From: Desulfococcus sp.
GTDB taxonomy: Bacteria; Desulfobacterota; Desulfobacteria; Desulfobacterales; Desulfosalsimonadaceae
Direction: 5' to 3'
Length of the DNA: 7,156 nt
NCBI GenBank assembly: GCA_024641805.1
Contig: JAHECJ010000100.1
Span: 1-7,156 of the forward strand
Position numbers and translations under genes: made by a program. A model generated the notes under the pieces. It saw only the letters and a list, made by a program, of their open reading frames with translations, searched no databases and was not told the DNA's origin. Shown here piece after piece: positions 1 to 6,978 of this stretch. The first letter of the stretch is position 1; the number at the start of each line of letters is the position of its first letter.

Positions 1-956
1 TGCAGGTGAGCGATTTCAGGTTCATTTGCCTCTGCGGGAAGCGGACCCGAAAGAATGATATCTCCGCCGGGGGGCAGCATTTCAGAGAAAGCGGTTTTCA
101 GCGCATGGATTCGGTCAGGATCAATCGGGGATGTGAGGCGAAGCACCACCTGATTGTCAATATACCTGAGGCTGTGGTAGCGAAAATAGAAGCGGTTGAT
201 TTTTGCCGCTGCCTCATCGACATCTTCCACCCGTTCAATCAGGTGCAGATCCGGCTCGCTGATATAGCCGTGCGCCAGCAGGTGGTCCTTTAAAAATCTT
301 ATCCAGTCAGCCCAGTAACTGCCGCCCGGCTCATCCACCAGGATCAGCGGCACGGGATTGCGCTTGCCGGTCTGAACCAGGGTCAGGGTTTCCATTCCTT
401 CGTCGTGCGTACCGAACCCACCCGGAAACAGCACCACCGCGTCTGATTCCTTGACAAAGGCCACTTTGCGATTGAAAAAATATTTGTAGATGATGTTCTT
501 GGGGTTTCCGTGAACCACCGGGTTGGACTGCTGCTCAAACGGGAGCTGAATGTTGACCCCGAAGGATTTCTCCGGGCCGGCGCCTTCATGAACCGCCTGC
601 ATGATACCCGGGCCGCCGCCGGTGATCACCATATAACCTGCCTGGGCAAGATTTTTTCCCAGTTGCCGGGCCATGAGATACGCTTTTTCATCCGGCCGGG
701 TGCGGGCCGACCCGAATATCGTCACCTTTTTAATTCCCGAGTAATCGCCGAAAATTTTAGCGGTGTACCGCATTTCCTTCAGCGAAGTATTCATCATTTT
801 TAGATCCACTCCGCCGTCATCCTCCTGGCCGGCTTTGAGCGCCGCCAGGATCATTTCCCGCACGATCCGGGGCCTGCCGATGTCGCCGGCCTGATTGATG
901 AGCGCTTCAATGGCCGCATCCACCGGTCCGTTATTTTCTTTGAAATTGAGTTTCAT
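1..956 (-). CDS. LOG-family nucleotide phosphoribohydrolase (TIGR00730-like), 3' end outside the window
   Basis: My reading of the minus strand gives an open frame from ATG at 956 to the left edge (about 318 codons, no stop), so the C-terminus is missing. LOG proteins share a Rossmann-like fold and cleave nucleoside 5'-monophosphates, such as cytokinin riboside monophosphates, into base and ribose 5-phosphate. Visible hallmarks are FGSARTRP at about residues 81-88, the glycine-rich GGGPGIMQAVHEGA at about 113-126, FNRKVAF at about 161-167 (family arginine-lysine) and the signature PGGFGTHDE at about 178-186, ending in the expected glutamate. A long N-terminal helical part and a C-terminal extension (FYFRYHSLRY and beyond) place it in the longer LOG subgroup, not the ~190-residue type. 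A weak ribosome site, GGAAAG, lies at 967-972. It begins 57 bases after dnaE on the same strand with no evident terminator, so co-transcription is possible. The family is clear; the substrate is unknown, and old 'lysine decarboxylase' labels for this family are misleading. Confidence 0.9.
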   Translation of the reverse strand, partial: MKLNFKENNGPVDAAIEALINQAGDIGRPRIVREMILAALKAGQEDDGGVDLKMMNTSLKEMRYTAKIFGDYSGIKKVTIFGSARTRPDEKAYLMARQLGKNLAQAGYMVITGGGPGIMQAVHEGAGPEKSFGVNIQLPFEQQSNPVVHGNPKNIIYKYFFNRKVAFVKESDAVVLFPGGFGTHDEGMETLTLVQTGKRNPVPLILVDEPGGSYWADWIRFLKDHLLAHGYISEPDLHLIERVEDVDEAAAKINRFYFRYHSLRYIDNQVVLRLTSPIDPDRIHALKTAFSEMLPPGGDIILSGPLPAEANEPEIAHL

Positions 957-1013
957 GATATGTATTCTTTCCAACCTGACGGAAATAGTCAATGAAAATG
1001 AGATGCCGCCGAT

Positions 1014-3998
1014 TCATATCAACTGAACCTCATCCACCGTGAGCGTGGCCACCCCCCAGTTTTCTTCTGCTTTTCCGGAGAGCAGATACGGATGCCCATA
1101 TTCAATGACATGGCAAAACCGTCGGTAGGTCTGCGGGAAGAAAACTGTTTCGATAATTCCGGTGTCGTCTTCAAAGGTCACGAATTTCATGGGATCCCCT
1201 TTTTGGGTCAAAACGGTCTTGCCGGTGATCAGCCATCCGGCGGTCCGGATGCGGCGGCCGAGGTGCTTTGCCATATGGACCGCCTTGATGATGTTTTGGC
1301 CTTTGAGCTGATCATCAAACAGCGTCATGGGGTGGCGGTCACACAGAAACCCGAGCACCTTAAATTCCCGCCGTAACGGATCCAGAAAATCATCTGCCGG
1401 CAAATCCGGCACCGGCGGGGGAAGGGGATCCTTAAAGAGACAAGGTTCGGTATTTTCGAGATGGCGGCGTCTGTGCCACTCGGAAAATTCCCAGAGCAGG
1501 GCGGCGCGGTGTTTTTGGGGATGGAACCGGTCTAACGCACCGCTGTGGATCAGGGCACGTGCCTCGGTTTCATCCGGCCGGACGCGGTTGAAAAAATCAG
1601 CCGGGCCGTTAAAAGGGCGTTTTTCGCGCTCAGAAATGATCCGGGTTCGGGTGATTGCGGAAAGGCCCTGAATCGACAAAAGCCCCACGCGCATGACCCG
1701 GTCCTTTCCCGTCCAATGGACTTGGCTGGATGCCACATCCGGCGGCAGAACGGTGACACCCAGGCGTCGGGCTTCGGATACATAGGCGAATGCAGAATAA
1801 AATCCGCCCTGGTTGCTGATCACGGCGGCCATGAATTCAGCAGGGTGATGGGTTTTCAGATACGCAGCCTGAAAGGAAATACGGGCGTATGAGGCGCTGT
1901 GAGGTTTGCAGAAGGAATATCCGTTGAAACTCATGATCATCCGCCAGATTTTTTCGATCTGATCGTCCTCCAAGCCGTTGGCGCGGGCGCCGGATGTGAA
2001 CCGGTTGACATAATCCGTCAAATGATGCTCCCGGTCTTTCCGGGACATGACCTTGCGGAGCCTGTCCGCTTCCGTGTGCGAGAATCCGGCGATTTTCACG
2101 GCCACACGTGATACATCCTCCTGATAGACCATCAGGCCGAAAGTCTCTGTCAATACGTCCGAAAGCAGTGGATGGATTGGTTCCCACGGTCCCCCGTGAA
2201 GACGGTGAATATAATCCTGGATCACCTCATTGGCGGCCGGCCGGATGATGGAGGAATGAATGACCAGGTGCTCGAAGTCGCCCACCCCGGTTTTCTGCTG
2301 CAGCAGACGCATGGCCGGGCTTTCAATATAAAAACATCCCATGGTGCGTCCCTGGCTGATGGCCTGCTGGGTGAGATAGTCATCTTCCGGCTCCCACCGG
2401 CCTTCATCCAGCGCAATGTGATTCCGGTGCATATTTGCAATGGCGTCCCGGATGACCCCCAGGCTGCGGTTGCCCAGAAGGTCGATCTTGACCAGTCCGG
2501 CATCTTCGGCGGCATCCTTTTCCCACTGGATAATCGGTACGCCTTTGGGTGCGTTCTGAACCGGCACATAGGTGTCGATGCGTTGCGGTGTAATTACGAT
2601 GCCGCCGGGATGCACGGAAAGATATCGCGGCAGCCCGATGATTCTCCGGGCAATGCAAAGAATTTCCGGCCAGGGCTCATGAAAATCGATTCCCCGCATC
2701 CGGGGAAGCGCGGCAATACGCTCATGAAATTGCCGGTCGGCTTCTTCCATGTGCCCGAGCCACGGCAAGCGCTTGGTGATCTGGTTGATTTCCCGGTCGG
2801 CCAGGCCGTAAACCCGGGCGGTTTCCCGCACCGCCATACGCGGCTGAAAACAGACATGGTTCGCGACCATGGCGGCCCGTCCCTGGTATTTTGCAAAAAC
2901 CTTCGCGATGACATGGTCCCGCTCATCCCAGGCGAAATCCACGTCAATATCCGGCGGGTCCTTGCGCCCGGGGTTTAAAAAGCGTTCAAAATACAGATTG
3001 TGCTTAACGGGGCAGACATTGGTGATGCCGAGGCAGTAAGCCACCAGCGAGGCGGCGCCGGATCCCCGACCGCAGGTGCGGGGGCTTTCGGAAACAATGT
3101 CGGCCACGACCAGAAAATAACCGGCGAAATTCATTTCAGTGATAATTCGAAGTTCATGTTCCAACCGTTCAATCACGGTCTCTGATAATTCGCCGTATCG
3201 TCGCCGGGCCCCCGCATACGAGGCCCGGCGCAAAAGTCTGGCCGTCTGCGCCGGATCATCGGTCTGATGCGGGGGCATGACCAGGCCGAAGTCCGGCCGG
3301 GAAAAAGTGAGGCGCTCGGCCACGGCAAAGGTGTTTGTTATAGCTTCCGGATAGATGGCAAACCGGCGGGTGTATTCATCCGGGTCCGCCAGAAAAGCGT
3401 CTGCCGGAACCATATCCCCGGTTTCCAGGCGGGAAAGCGCGGTATTTTTGTCAATGGCCCGCAGCACCCGGTGAACGGCGAAATCATCGGGATGCATAAA
3501 AAAACTGCCCGGCGTGGCTACTACCGGAATATCAAGCCGCCGGGCGGTTTGGCGCAGGGAATGGGAAGACAGGAGAGGGTGGCGGGGCATGGCCGCGGCC
3601 ACATCCGCGCCGGCATCACGCCATGCGGAAATCAGTTCCGTGTTGGTGGCGAGTACCACCAGCCCTTTTGAAAAACAGGAAACCGCGCTTTTCAGATCAA
3701 AATCATCATCGGTGTGGCGCATCGTCAACAGGCGGCAGAGATGGCCATATCCCTGCATATCCTTGACCAGGCAGATTGCCCGGCGGGATGTGGTTTTGTC
3801 CGTGATCTCAGCGCCTATGACAGGGCGGATGCCTTCCTGTTCACATGCCGTAAGAAACGGCCAGAGGCCGTAAAGGTTGTCCGTGTCCGTCAGTGCCAGG
3901 CGATCATACCCGAGCAGCCGGGCGTGACGGCAGAGGGTTTTTATATTTGAAGTGCCCCACATTAACGAATAGGCTGAGCGGACGCTTAAAGGGATCAT
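1014..3998 (-). CDS. dnaE: DnaE-family DNA polymerase III alpha subunit, probable error-prone DnaE2/ImuC-like paralogue
   Basis: This 994-residue C-family polymerase probably performs translesion synthesis with the neighbouring ImuB-like protein. Domains in order are an N-terminal PHP region (about 1-200), the polymerase palm and fingers with GRGSGAASLVAYCLGIT, PDIDVDF (D352 and D354 likely catalytic) and KIDLLGN (D506, third aspartate), then FNGYSFCKPHSASYA, a helix-hairpin-helix stretch (PFNGPADFFNRV) and a C-terminal OB fold (about 900-990). The PHP domain looks dead: the usual HxxxHS start reads PLSVRS and the TDH motif reads TDTDN. I see no QxxLF-type clamp motif; the nearest string is HPMTLF. 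It is shorter than housekeeping DnaE (about 1160 residues). The start is fixed by an in-frame TAA only 18 bases upstream (4014-4016), with AGGAA at 4008-4012 as a weak ribosome site. It sits 204 bases after imuB, so it may have its own promoter. The sequence differs from canonical proteobacterial DnaE2 (for example GCFYIESPAM and LPPDV), so the subgroup is uncertain, while the polymerase family is not. Confidence 0.93.
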   Translation of the reverse strand: MIPLSVRSAYSLMWGTSNIKTLCRHARLLGYDRLALTDTDNLYGLWPFLTACEQEGIRPVIGAEITDKTTSRRAICLVKDMQGYGHLCRLLTMRHTDDDFDLKSAVSCFSKGLVVLATNTELISAWRDAGADVAAAMPRHPLLSSHSLRQTARRLDIPVVATPGSFFMHPDDFAVHRVLRAIDKNTALSRLETGDMVPADAFLADPDEYTRRFAIYPEAITNTFAVAERLTFSRPDFGLVMPPHQTDDPAQTARLLRRASYAGARRRYGELSETVIERLEHELRIITEMNFAGYFLVVADIVSESPRTCGRGSGAASLVAYCLGITNVCPVKHNLYFERFLNPGRKDPPDIDVDFAWDERDHVIAKVFAKYQGRAAMVANHVCFQPRMAVRETARVYGLADREINQITKRLPWLGHMEEADRQFHERIAALPRMRGIDFHEPWPEILCIARRIIGLPRYLSVHPGGIVITPQRIDTYVPVQNAPKGVPIIQWEKDAAEDAGLVKIDLLGNRSLGVIRDAIANMHRNHIALDEGRWEPEDDYLTQQAISQGRTMGCFYIESPAMRLLQQKTGVGDFEHLVIHSSIIRPAANEVIQDYIHRLHGGPWEPIHPLLSDVLTETFGLMVYQEDVSRVAVKIAGFSHTEADRLRKVMSRKDREHHLTDYVNRFTSGARANGLEDDQIEKIWRMIMSFNGYSFCKPHSASYARISFQAAYLKTHHPAEFMAAVISNQGGFYSAFAYVSEARRLGVTVLPPDVASSQVHWTGKDRVMRVGLLSIQGLSAITRTRIISEREKRPFNGPADFFNRVRPDETEARALIHSGALDRFHPQKHRAALLWEFSEWHRRRHLENTEPCLFKDPLPPPVPDLPADDFLDPLRREFKVLGFLCDRHPMTLFDDQLKGQNIIKAVHMAKHLGRRIRTAGWLITGKTVLTQKGDPMKFVTFEDDTGIIETVFFPQTYRRFCHVIEYGHPYLLSGKAEENWGVATLTVDEVQLI

Positions 3999-4071
3999 GG
4001 TTCGGATTTCCTGTTAGGACTTGGAATTTTCTGGATTGAAATTCTCCTGGCATAAAAAATCGATACAAGGC

Positions 4072-4129
4072 CAGGTGTCAGGTTTCGGGTGTCAGGTTTC
4101 AGTTTTCTTTATTTGACACCTGACACCTG
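4072..4129. repeat. Inverted/direct heptamer repeat element (GGTGTCA / TGACACC)
   Basis: The heptamer GGTGTCA occurs at 4074-4080 and 4088-4094, within a 13-base direct repeat GGTGTCAGGTTTC (4074-4086 and 4088-4100, period 14). Its complement TGACACC occurs twice in tandem at 4114-4120 and 4121-4127. The arms CAGGTGTCAGGT (4072-4083) and ACCTGACACCTG (4118-4129) are perfect 12-base complements around a 34-base loop; an alternative inner stem pairs 4088-4094 with 4114-4120. Such TGACACCTGA-type intergenic repeats are, from memory, common in Desulfobacterota genomes. It lacks the T-run of a classical terminator. Its role (dispersed repeat, RNA structure or processing site) is unknown. Confidence 0.8.
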
Positions 4130-4144
4130 AACATTTGATCCCCG

Positions 4145-4159
4145 ACAATACAATATTGT
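4145..4159. repeat. Short AT-rich dyad downstream of the imuB-like gene
   Basis: ACAATA (4145-4150) and TATTGT (4154-4159) are inverted copies around CAA; the overlapping 10-mer ACAATATTGT (4150-4159) is itself a perfect palindrome. The site is small and could be chance in an AT-rich stretch. If real, it could be an operator for dnaE. No function is claimed. Confidence 0.3.
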
Positions 4160-4202
4160 TTCATGCCTGCGATATCCCGGCATATAACAACTAAAATTTG
4201 TG

Positions 4203-5426
4203 TTAACCCGTCAGAGATCTCCCCATCCCGATACTGTCATGGCCGAACCGTTCCCGGATATGATCCACTGCATTGATCAAAGATGCGCGTTTTTGCGCGA
4301 TCACCACTGAATCAGAGAAAAAAAGTTCCATCTGGGCCGGGGGGAATACCGGTTTGGCGCATATCAGTCGGATGTGGCGCAATCGCACCCGACGGGTCCA
4401 GGCCAGATAAAGGATGGATCGCACGGTTTCAAAAAGGGTGATGTCATTGCCCGACGGGGGGCGGACCGCCATTTGGCGAAAACGGCGCAACCCGTCTGAG
4501 TGGTCCAGCATGATGGCGAGCGTGGCGGCGGCCCGTCCCTGCTTTCGCAAGGTAGCGCCGATTTTTTCAACCAGTCGGTATACCGCGTGCTCGACCATTG
4601 CCACGTCATTGGTATCATTTCCGAACTCATGGTCCGCCATGATGGTCCGTGGTCTCTGGCCGGCAGGCAGCACGGGTGACGGATCAATCCCGCGGACAAA
4701 ATCGAAGATCATGCCGGCTCGTTTGCCAAAGGGAATGTTCAGCTGGTCCAGGGTTAAGTCAGCCACCTGGCGCACCAACGACAGGTTGAGTTCCCGTAGC
4801 CGGCATAGATCGCCGCTTTCAATGCCGGGCAGCAGGACCAGGGGGAGGGGCGCCAGGAAAGCGGATTCTTCACCGTCACCGACAACATACTCCCCTGTCG
4901 GCTTGACCAGCCGCGTTGCCACCTTGGACACCAGTTTGTTCGGCGCCACGGACCAGACCGGCGTCAGCCCCAGGCGGGCCTTGATCTGATGGTACATGCG
5001 CCATGCCACATCTACGGATGGGCCGAACAGTCGACTGGTGCCGGTGACATCAATGAACAGGTGACCGTCGGCTTCCCCTGGTTCGATGAGCGGGGAATAG
5101 GACAGGACTTCCCGGAAAAGATCCTGCATAACCCGTTCATACCGGTCGGGATGCGGCGGCAGGACAGCTGCATCCCGGCAGCATCGCAGCGCCCGCTGCA
5201 ACGGCATATTTTTGCGCACGCCTGCCTGGTAAGCTTCTTCGCTCATGTCGTAGACCACCGCCCTTGCAGTTGCTTCCGGCGCGATGATGACGGGATGACC
5301 CTTTAGCCGGGAATCCACCATCCGCTCGACGGCCACGGCAAAGTCGGTGATATTCAGGTGCACCACTGACCGGGGCCGGTCTTTCCGGATCCATGGGGGC
5401 ATTTTGAGGCAGGAAACAGGGGGCAT
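4203..5426 (-). CDS. imuB: Catalytically degenerate Y-family DNA polymerase, ImuB-like mutasome adaptor
   Basis: The 407-residue protein has the Y-family plan: an N-terminal catalytic-type domain (about 18-190), a thumb/HhH stretch (LPLVLLPGIESGDLCRLREL), a little-finger domain and a C-terminal tail. The metal-binding residues of active DinB/UmuC are missing. The motif normally read HVDMDCFFAAVE is HLNITDFAVAVE, so the first aspartate is N25 and the next is T27. The normal SIDEAYLDVT region reads EADGHLFIDVT, so the usual Asp-Glu pair is D120-G121. A clamp-binding motif QMELFF lies at 365-370, followed by a UmuC/DinB-like KRASLINAVDHIRERFG tail. Dead active site plus clamp motif is the known signature of ImuB, which recruits DnaE2 to the sliding clamp. 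It starts 20 bases after the DUF72 gene, implying one transcript. The ribosome site is weak for both ATG 5426 and ATG 5402 (residue 9); the latter gives a start closer to that of relatives. It is shorter than many ImuB proteins (about 500 residues). A divergent DinB is the alternative. Confidence 0.85.
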   Translation of the reverse strand: MPPVSCLKMPPWIRKDRPRSVVHLNITDFAVAVERMVDSRLKGHPVIIAPEATARAVVYDMSEEAYQAGVRKNMPLQRALRCCRDAAVLPPHPDRYERVMQDLFREVLSYSPLIEPGEADGHLFIDVTGTSRLFGPSVDVAWRMYHQIKARLGLTPVWSVAPNKLVSKVATRLVKPTGEYVVGDGEESAFLAPLPLVLLPGIESGDLCRLRELNLSLVRQVADLTLDQLNIPFGKRAGMIFDFVRGIDPSPVLPAGQRPRTIMADHEFGNDTNDVAMVEHAVYRLVEKIGATLRKQGRAAATLAIMLDHSDGLRRFRQMAVRPPSGNDITLFETVRSILYLAWTRRVRLRHIRLICAKPVFPPAQMELFFSDSVVIAQKRASLINAVDHIRERFGHDSIGMGRSLTG

Positions 5427-5446
5427 CGGGTCTGCTACCGGAATAG

Positions 5447-6277
5447 TTATGGCTTTGCCGTGGTCAGGTTTGCGGCGGCAAGCAGCCGAACAAGGGCCTG
5501 GGCGTTTTTCGGTGCCTGGGCGCGCACATGGTTGTTGAACAGCAGAAAACCGGCATCAGTCTGGCGCGTCATCGGGGTGATCCGCCTGTCGACCCATTCC
5601 TGAAGCTCGGTATCGTTATAATCATAGTCAAATTGTTTTTGCATATTGCCGGAACGCCATCCGGCGGCATTCCGGCCGTGAAAGCGAACATAGAAAAAAG
5701 CCGGGTTGGTGACCACGCCAAGGGGAGGAAACATACCGGGCAGAGCGGGTTCGTCCACTGTCACCAGGGTAACTCCGCGCTGGGAAAGTGCGTCAAAAAC
5801 CCGGTCCACAGCCCAGGAAACATGGCGGAATTCTACGGCCAGGGGCAGTGCGTTCAGCGCATCCAGCAGGGCGGAAAGATAGATCCGGTTCTTTTCAGAC
5901 CGGTCAAAATGCGGCGGCAGTTGAATCAGCACGGCCGCCAGTTGTCCGGACTGGACCAGGGGGGCGATGCCGTCCCGATAACTGCCCACCTGGCTGCGCC
6001 AGTGGTCCGGATCGATTTCATGGGTCATGGTGCGGGTCAGCTTTGCGGCAAACAGAAAATCCGGGCCGACCAGTTGCCGCATCCGTTCAATAGCTTGGGC
6101 TTTGGGCATCTGGTACCAGGTATAATTCAATTCGGTGATCATAAAGGACCGTGCATACTGCGGCAGCATCTGCCGGGTGGCCGTGCCTGCGGGATAAAAC
6201 CCTGCGTCGGTCCATTCGGTGTAGGAATATCCGCTGGTGCCGACCCGCAGGCGGCATGGGGAAGAAGACGCTGTCAT
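5447..6277 (-). CDS. DUF72 (YecE-like) TIM-barrel protein
   Basis: The 276-residue soluble protein has no signal peptide or membrane segment. The DUF72 hallmark VGTSGYSYTEW is at 12-22, followed by FYP (27-29), ELNYTWY (49-55), FAAKLTRTMTHE (76-87), IQLPPHF (118-124), VEFRHVSW (148-155), VDEP (174-177) and FYVRFHGRN (195-203). Length and motif order fit a complete family member. The biochemical role of DUF72 proteins is not established; they adopt a TIM-barrel fold and have been suspected of nuclease-like or metal-dependent activity, but I see no proof here. Its ATG (6275-6277) overlaps the lexA stop as ATGA, which indicates translational coupling, with a weak GGAAAG ahead of it inside lexA. 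It sits exactly where imuA stands in canonical lexA-imuA-imuB-dnaE2 cassettes, so a role linked to DNA-damage tolerance is a reasonable inference from position only; there is no homology to ImuA. Confidence 0.92.
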   Translation of the reverse strand: MTASSSPCRLRVGTSGYSYTEWTDAGFYPAGTATRQMLPQYARSFMITELNYTWYQMPKAQAIERMRQLVGPDFLFAAKLTRTMTHEIDPDHWRSQVGSYRDGIAPLVQSGQLAAVLIQLPPHFDRSEKNRIYLSALLDALNALPLAVEFRHVSWAVDRVFDALSQRGVTLVTVDEPALPGMFPPLGVVTNPAFFYVRFHGRNAAGWRSGNMQKQFDYDYNDTELQEWVDRRITPMTRQTDAGFLLFNNHVRAQAPKNAQALVRLLAAANLTTAKP

Positions 6278-6918
6278 GGCTGCAGTCTTTCCATAACATC
6301 CGGTCCGCGGTGAATGCCGATGACTTTGCCCTGCACCAGGACCTCATCAAAACCATACTGCACAGGGATATATGCGGGATTTTCCGGTTGGAGAACGATA
6401 TGGCCGGCGCGGATAAAAAAACGTTTGACCGTGGCTTCTTCGCTGTGGATGAGCGCCACAACGATTTCACCATTGCCGGCATATTGCCGCGGTTCGCAGA
6501 TTGCCAGATCGCCATTCAGGATGCCGGCATTGATCATGGAATCCCCGATAATGCGAAGGGCAAAGAGATTTTCACCTTTGTAAATACTTGAATCAATGAC
6601 GATGTGCCCGTCCCATTCCTGCTGGGCGTATATGGGCAATCCGGCAGTGACCCGGCCGATCACCGGGACTTCTGTCCATCGGTGAATGCCCGCAGACTGG
6701 CCGGAGGGGGTGATAAGGTGGATTGTCCGCTGATAGCGGCCATCGCGCCGGATAACGCCTTTTTCTTCCAGTGTTTTAATGGTCTGAGCAACCGCGGTAT
6801 GGCTGATTCTCAAATCGAGACCGGCCTGGCGCAGGGAAGGGGACATGCCGGTGTCGGAAATATGGTTCCGGATATAGTCAAAAAGTCGCTTTTGTTTGGG
6901 GGACAAGGATACGGGCAT
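6274..6918 (-). CDS. lexA: LexA-type SOS repressor (S24 self-cleaving)
   Basis: The 214-residue repressor binds operators as a dimer and cleaves itself when stimulated by RecA filaments after DNA damage. Residues 1-68 form the winged helix-turn-helix (LSPKQKRLFDYI; recognition stretch ISHTAVAQTIKTLEEKGVI). The latent peptidase domain follows: cleavage site Ala92-Gly93 in GRVTAGLPI, nucleophile Ser127 in GDSM, general base Lys165 in ATVKRF, and the conserved GILNGDLA (132-139). All catalytic residues are present, so it should be cleavable. Its recognition helix differs from the E. coli one (RSPNAAEEHL), so a different operator sequence is expected. The start at 6918 is supported by a strong Shine-Dalgarno AAGGAG (6925-6930, 6 bases away). 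As first gene of the cassette it most likely represses itself and the downstream genes through the sites at 6950-7010. Whether it is the sole LexA of the cell or a second, cassette-specific copy cannot be told here. Confidence 0.96.
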   Translation of the reverse strand: MPVSLSPKQKRLFDYIRNHISDTGMSPSLRQAGLDLRISHTAVAQTIKTLEEKGVIRRDGRYQRTIHLITPSGQSAGIHRWTEVPVIGRVTAGLPIYAQQEWDGHIVIDSSIYKGENLFALRIIGDSMINAGILNGDLAICEPRQYAGNGEIVVALIHSEEATVKRFFIRAGHIVLQPENPAYIPVQYGFDEVLVQGKVIGIHRGPDVMERLQP

Positions 6919-6924
6919 ATGGAT

Positions 6925-6930
6925 CTCCTT
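6925..6930 (-). promoter_or_regulatory. Ribosome binding site of lexA
   Basis: Minus-strand AAGGAG, within GAAAGGAG, lies 6 bases before the ATG at 6918. It is the strongest Shine-Dalgarno in the window and fixes the lexA start; the other genes have only weak sites. Confidence 0.9.
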
Positions 6931-6949
6931 TCTTCATTGGAACGGTACC

Positions 6950-6978
6950 AGATTATCCACGGATCAAGTAAATGTCAA
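6950..6978 (-). promoter_or_regulatory. Sigma70-like promoter of the lexA cassette
   Basis: On the minus strand a perfect -35 hexamer TTGACA lies at 6973-6978. Two overlapping -10 choices follow: GATAAT (6952-6957, 5 of 6 to consensus, 15-base spacer) or TAATCT (6950-6955, weaker match, ideal 17-base spacer). Transcription would start about 10 bases further on, shortly before the lexA Shine-Dalgarno, giving a short leader. One copy of the ACATTTACTT repeat overlaps the -35 and the spacer, so a bound repressor would block polymerase. The transcription start is predicted, not shown. Confidence 0.65.

Larger units (their letters stand above)
3999..4202. other. 204-base intergenic gap between the imuB-like gene and dnaE
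   Basis: No credible gene lies here on either strand. The gap holds the heptamer inverted-repeat element (4072-4129), a short AT-rich dyad (4145-4159) and, nearest dnaE, an A/T-rich tract with an AGGAG at 4046-4050 (read on the minus strand) that has no sensible start codon behind it. I see no convincing -35/-10 pair and no copy of the ACATTTACTT word found upstream of lexA, so separate LexA control of dnaE is not supported by eye. Confidence 0.6.

Noticed and set aside
2172..2978. Plus-strand open frame of 268 codons opposite dnaE
   Set aside because: It lies entirely antisense to strongly conserved DnaE motifs, its translation shows no recognisable domain, and high G+C favours such shadow frames.
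3904..4053. Minus-strand 49-codon mini-ORF starting at ATG 4051-4053 and overlapping the dnaE start
   Set aside because: There is no ribosome site before the ATG, the peptide has no recognisable features, and it is in a different frame from dnaE. A leader peptide is possible but unsupported.
4072..4129. Rho-independent terminator after the imuB-like gene
   Set aside because: The stem is possible but the loop is 34 bases and no T-run follows the distal arm on the minus strand; the repeated heptamers fit a repeat element better.
4203..5426. Active DNA polymerase IV (DinB)
   Set aside because: The metal-binding acids aligned with the two signature motifs are replaced (N25, T27, G121), so ordinary DinB activity is unlikely despite the conserved fold and tail.
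5528..6313. Plus-strand open frame of 261 codons opposite the DUF72 gene
   Set aside because: It is antisense to a clear DUF72 protein with all family motifs; its own translation is Gly/His/Pro-rich with no family resemblance.
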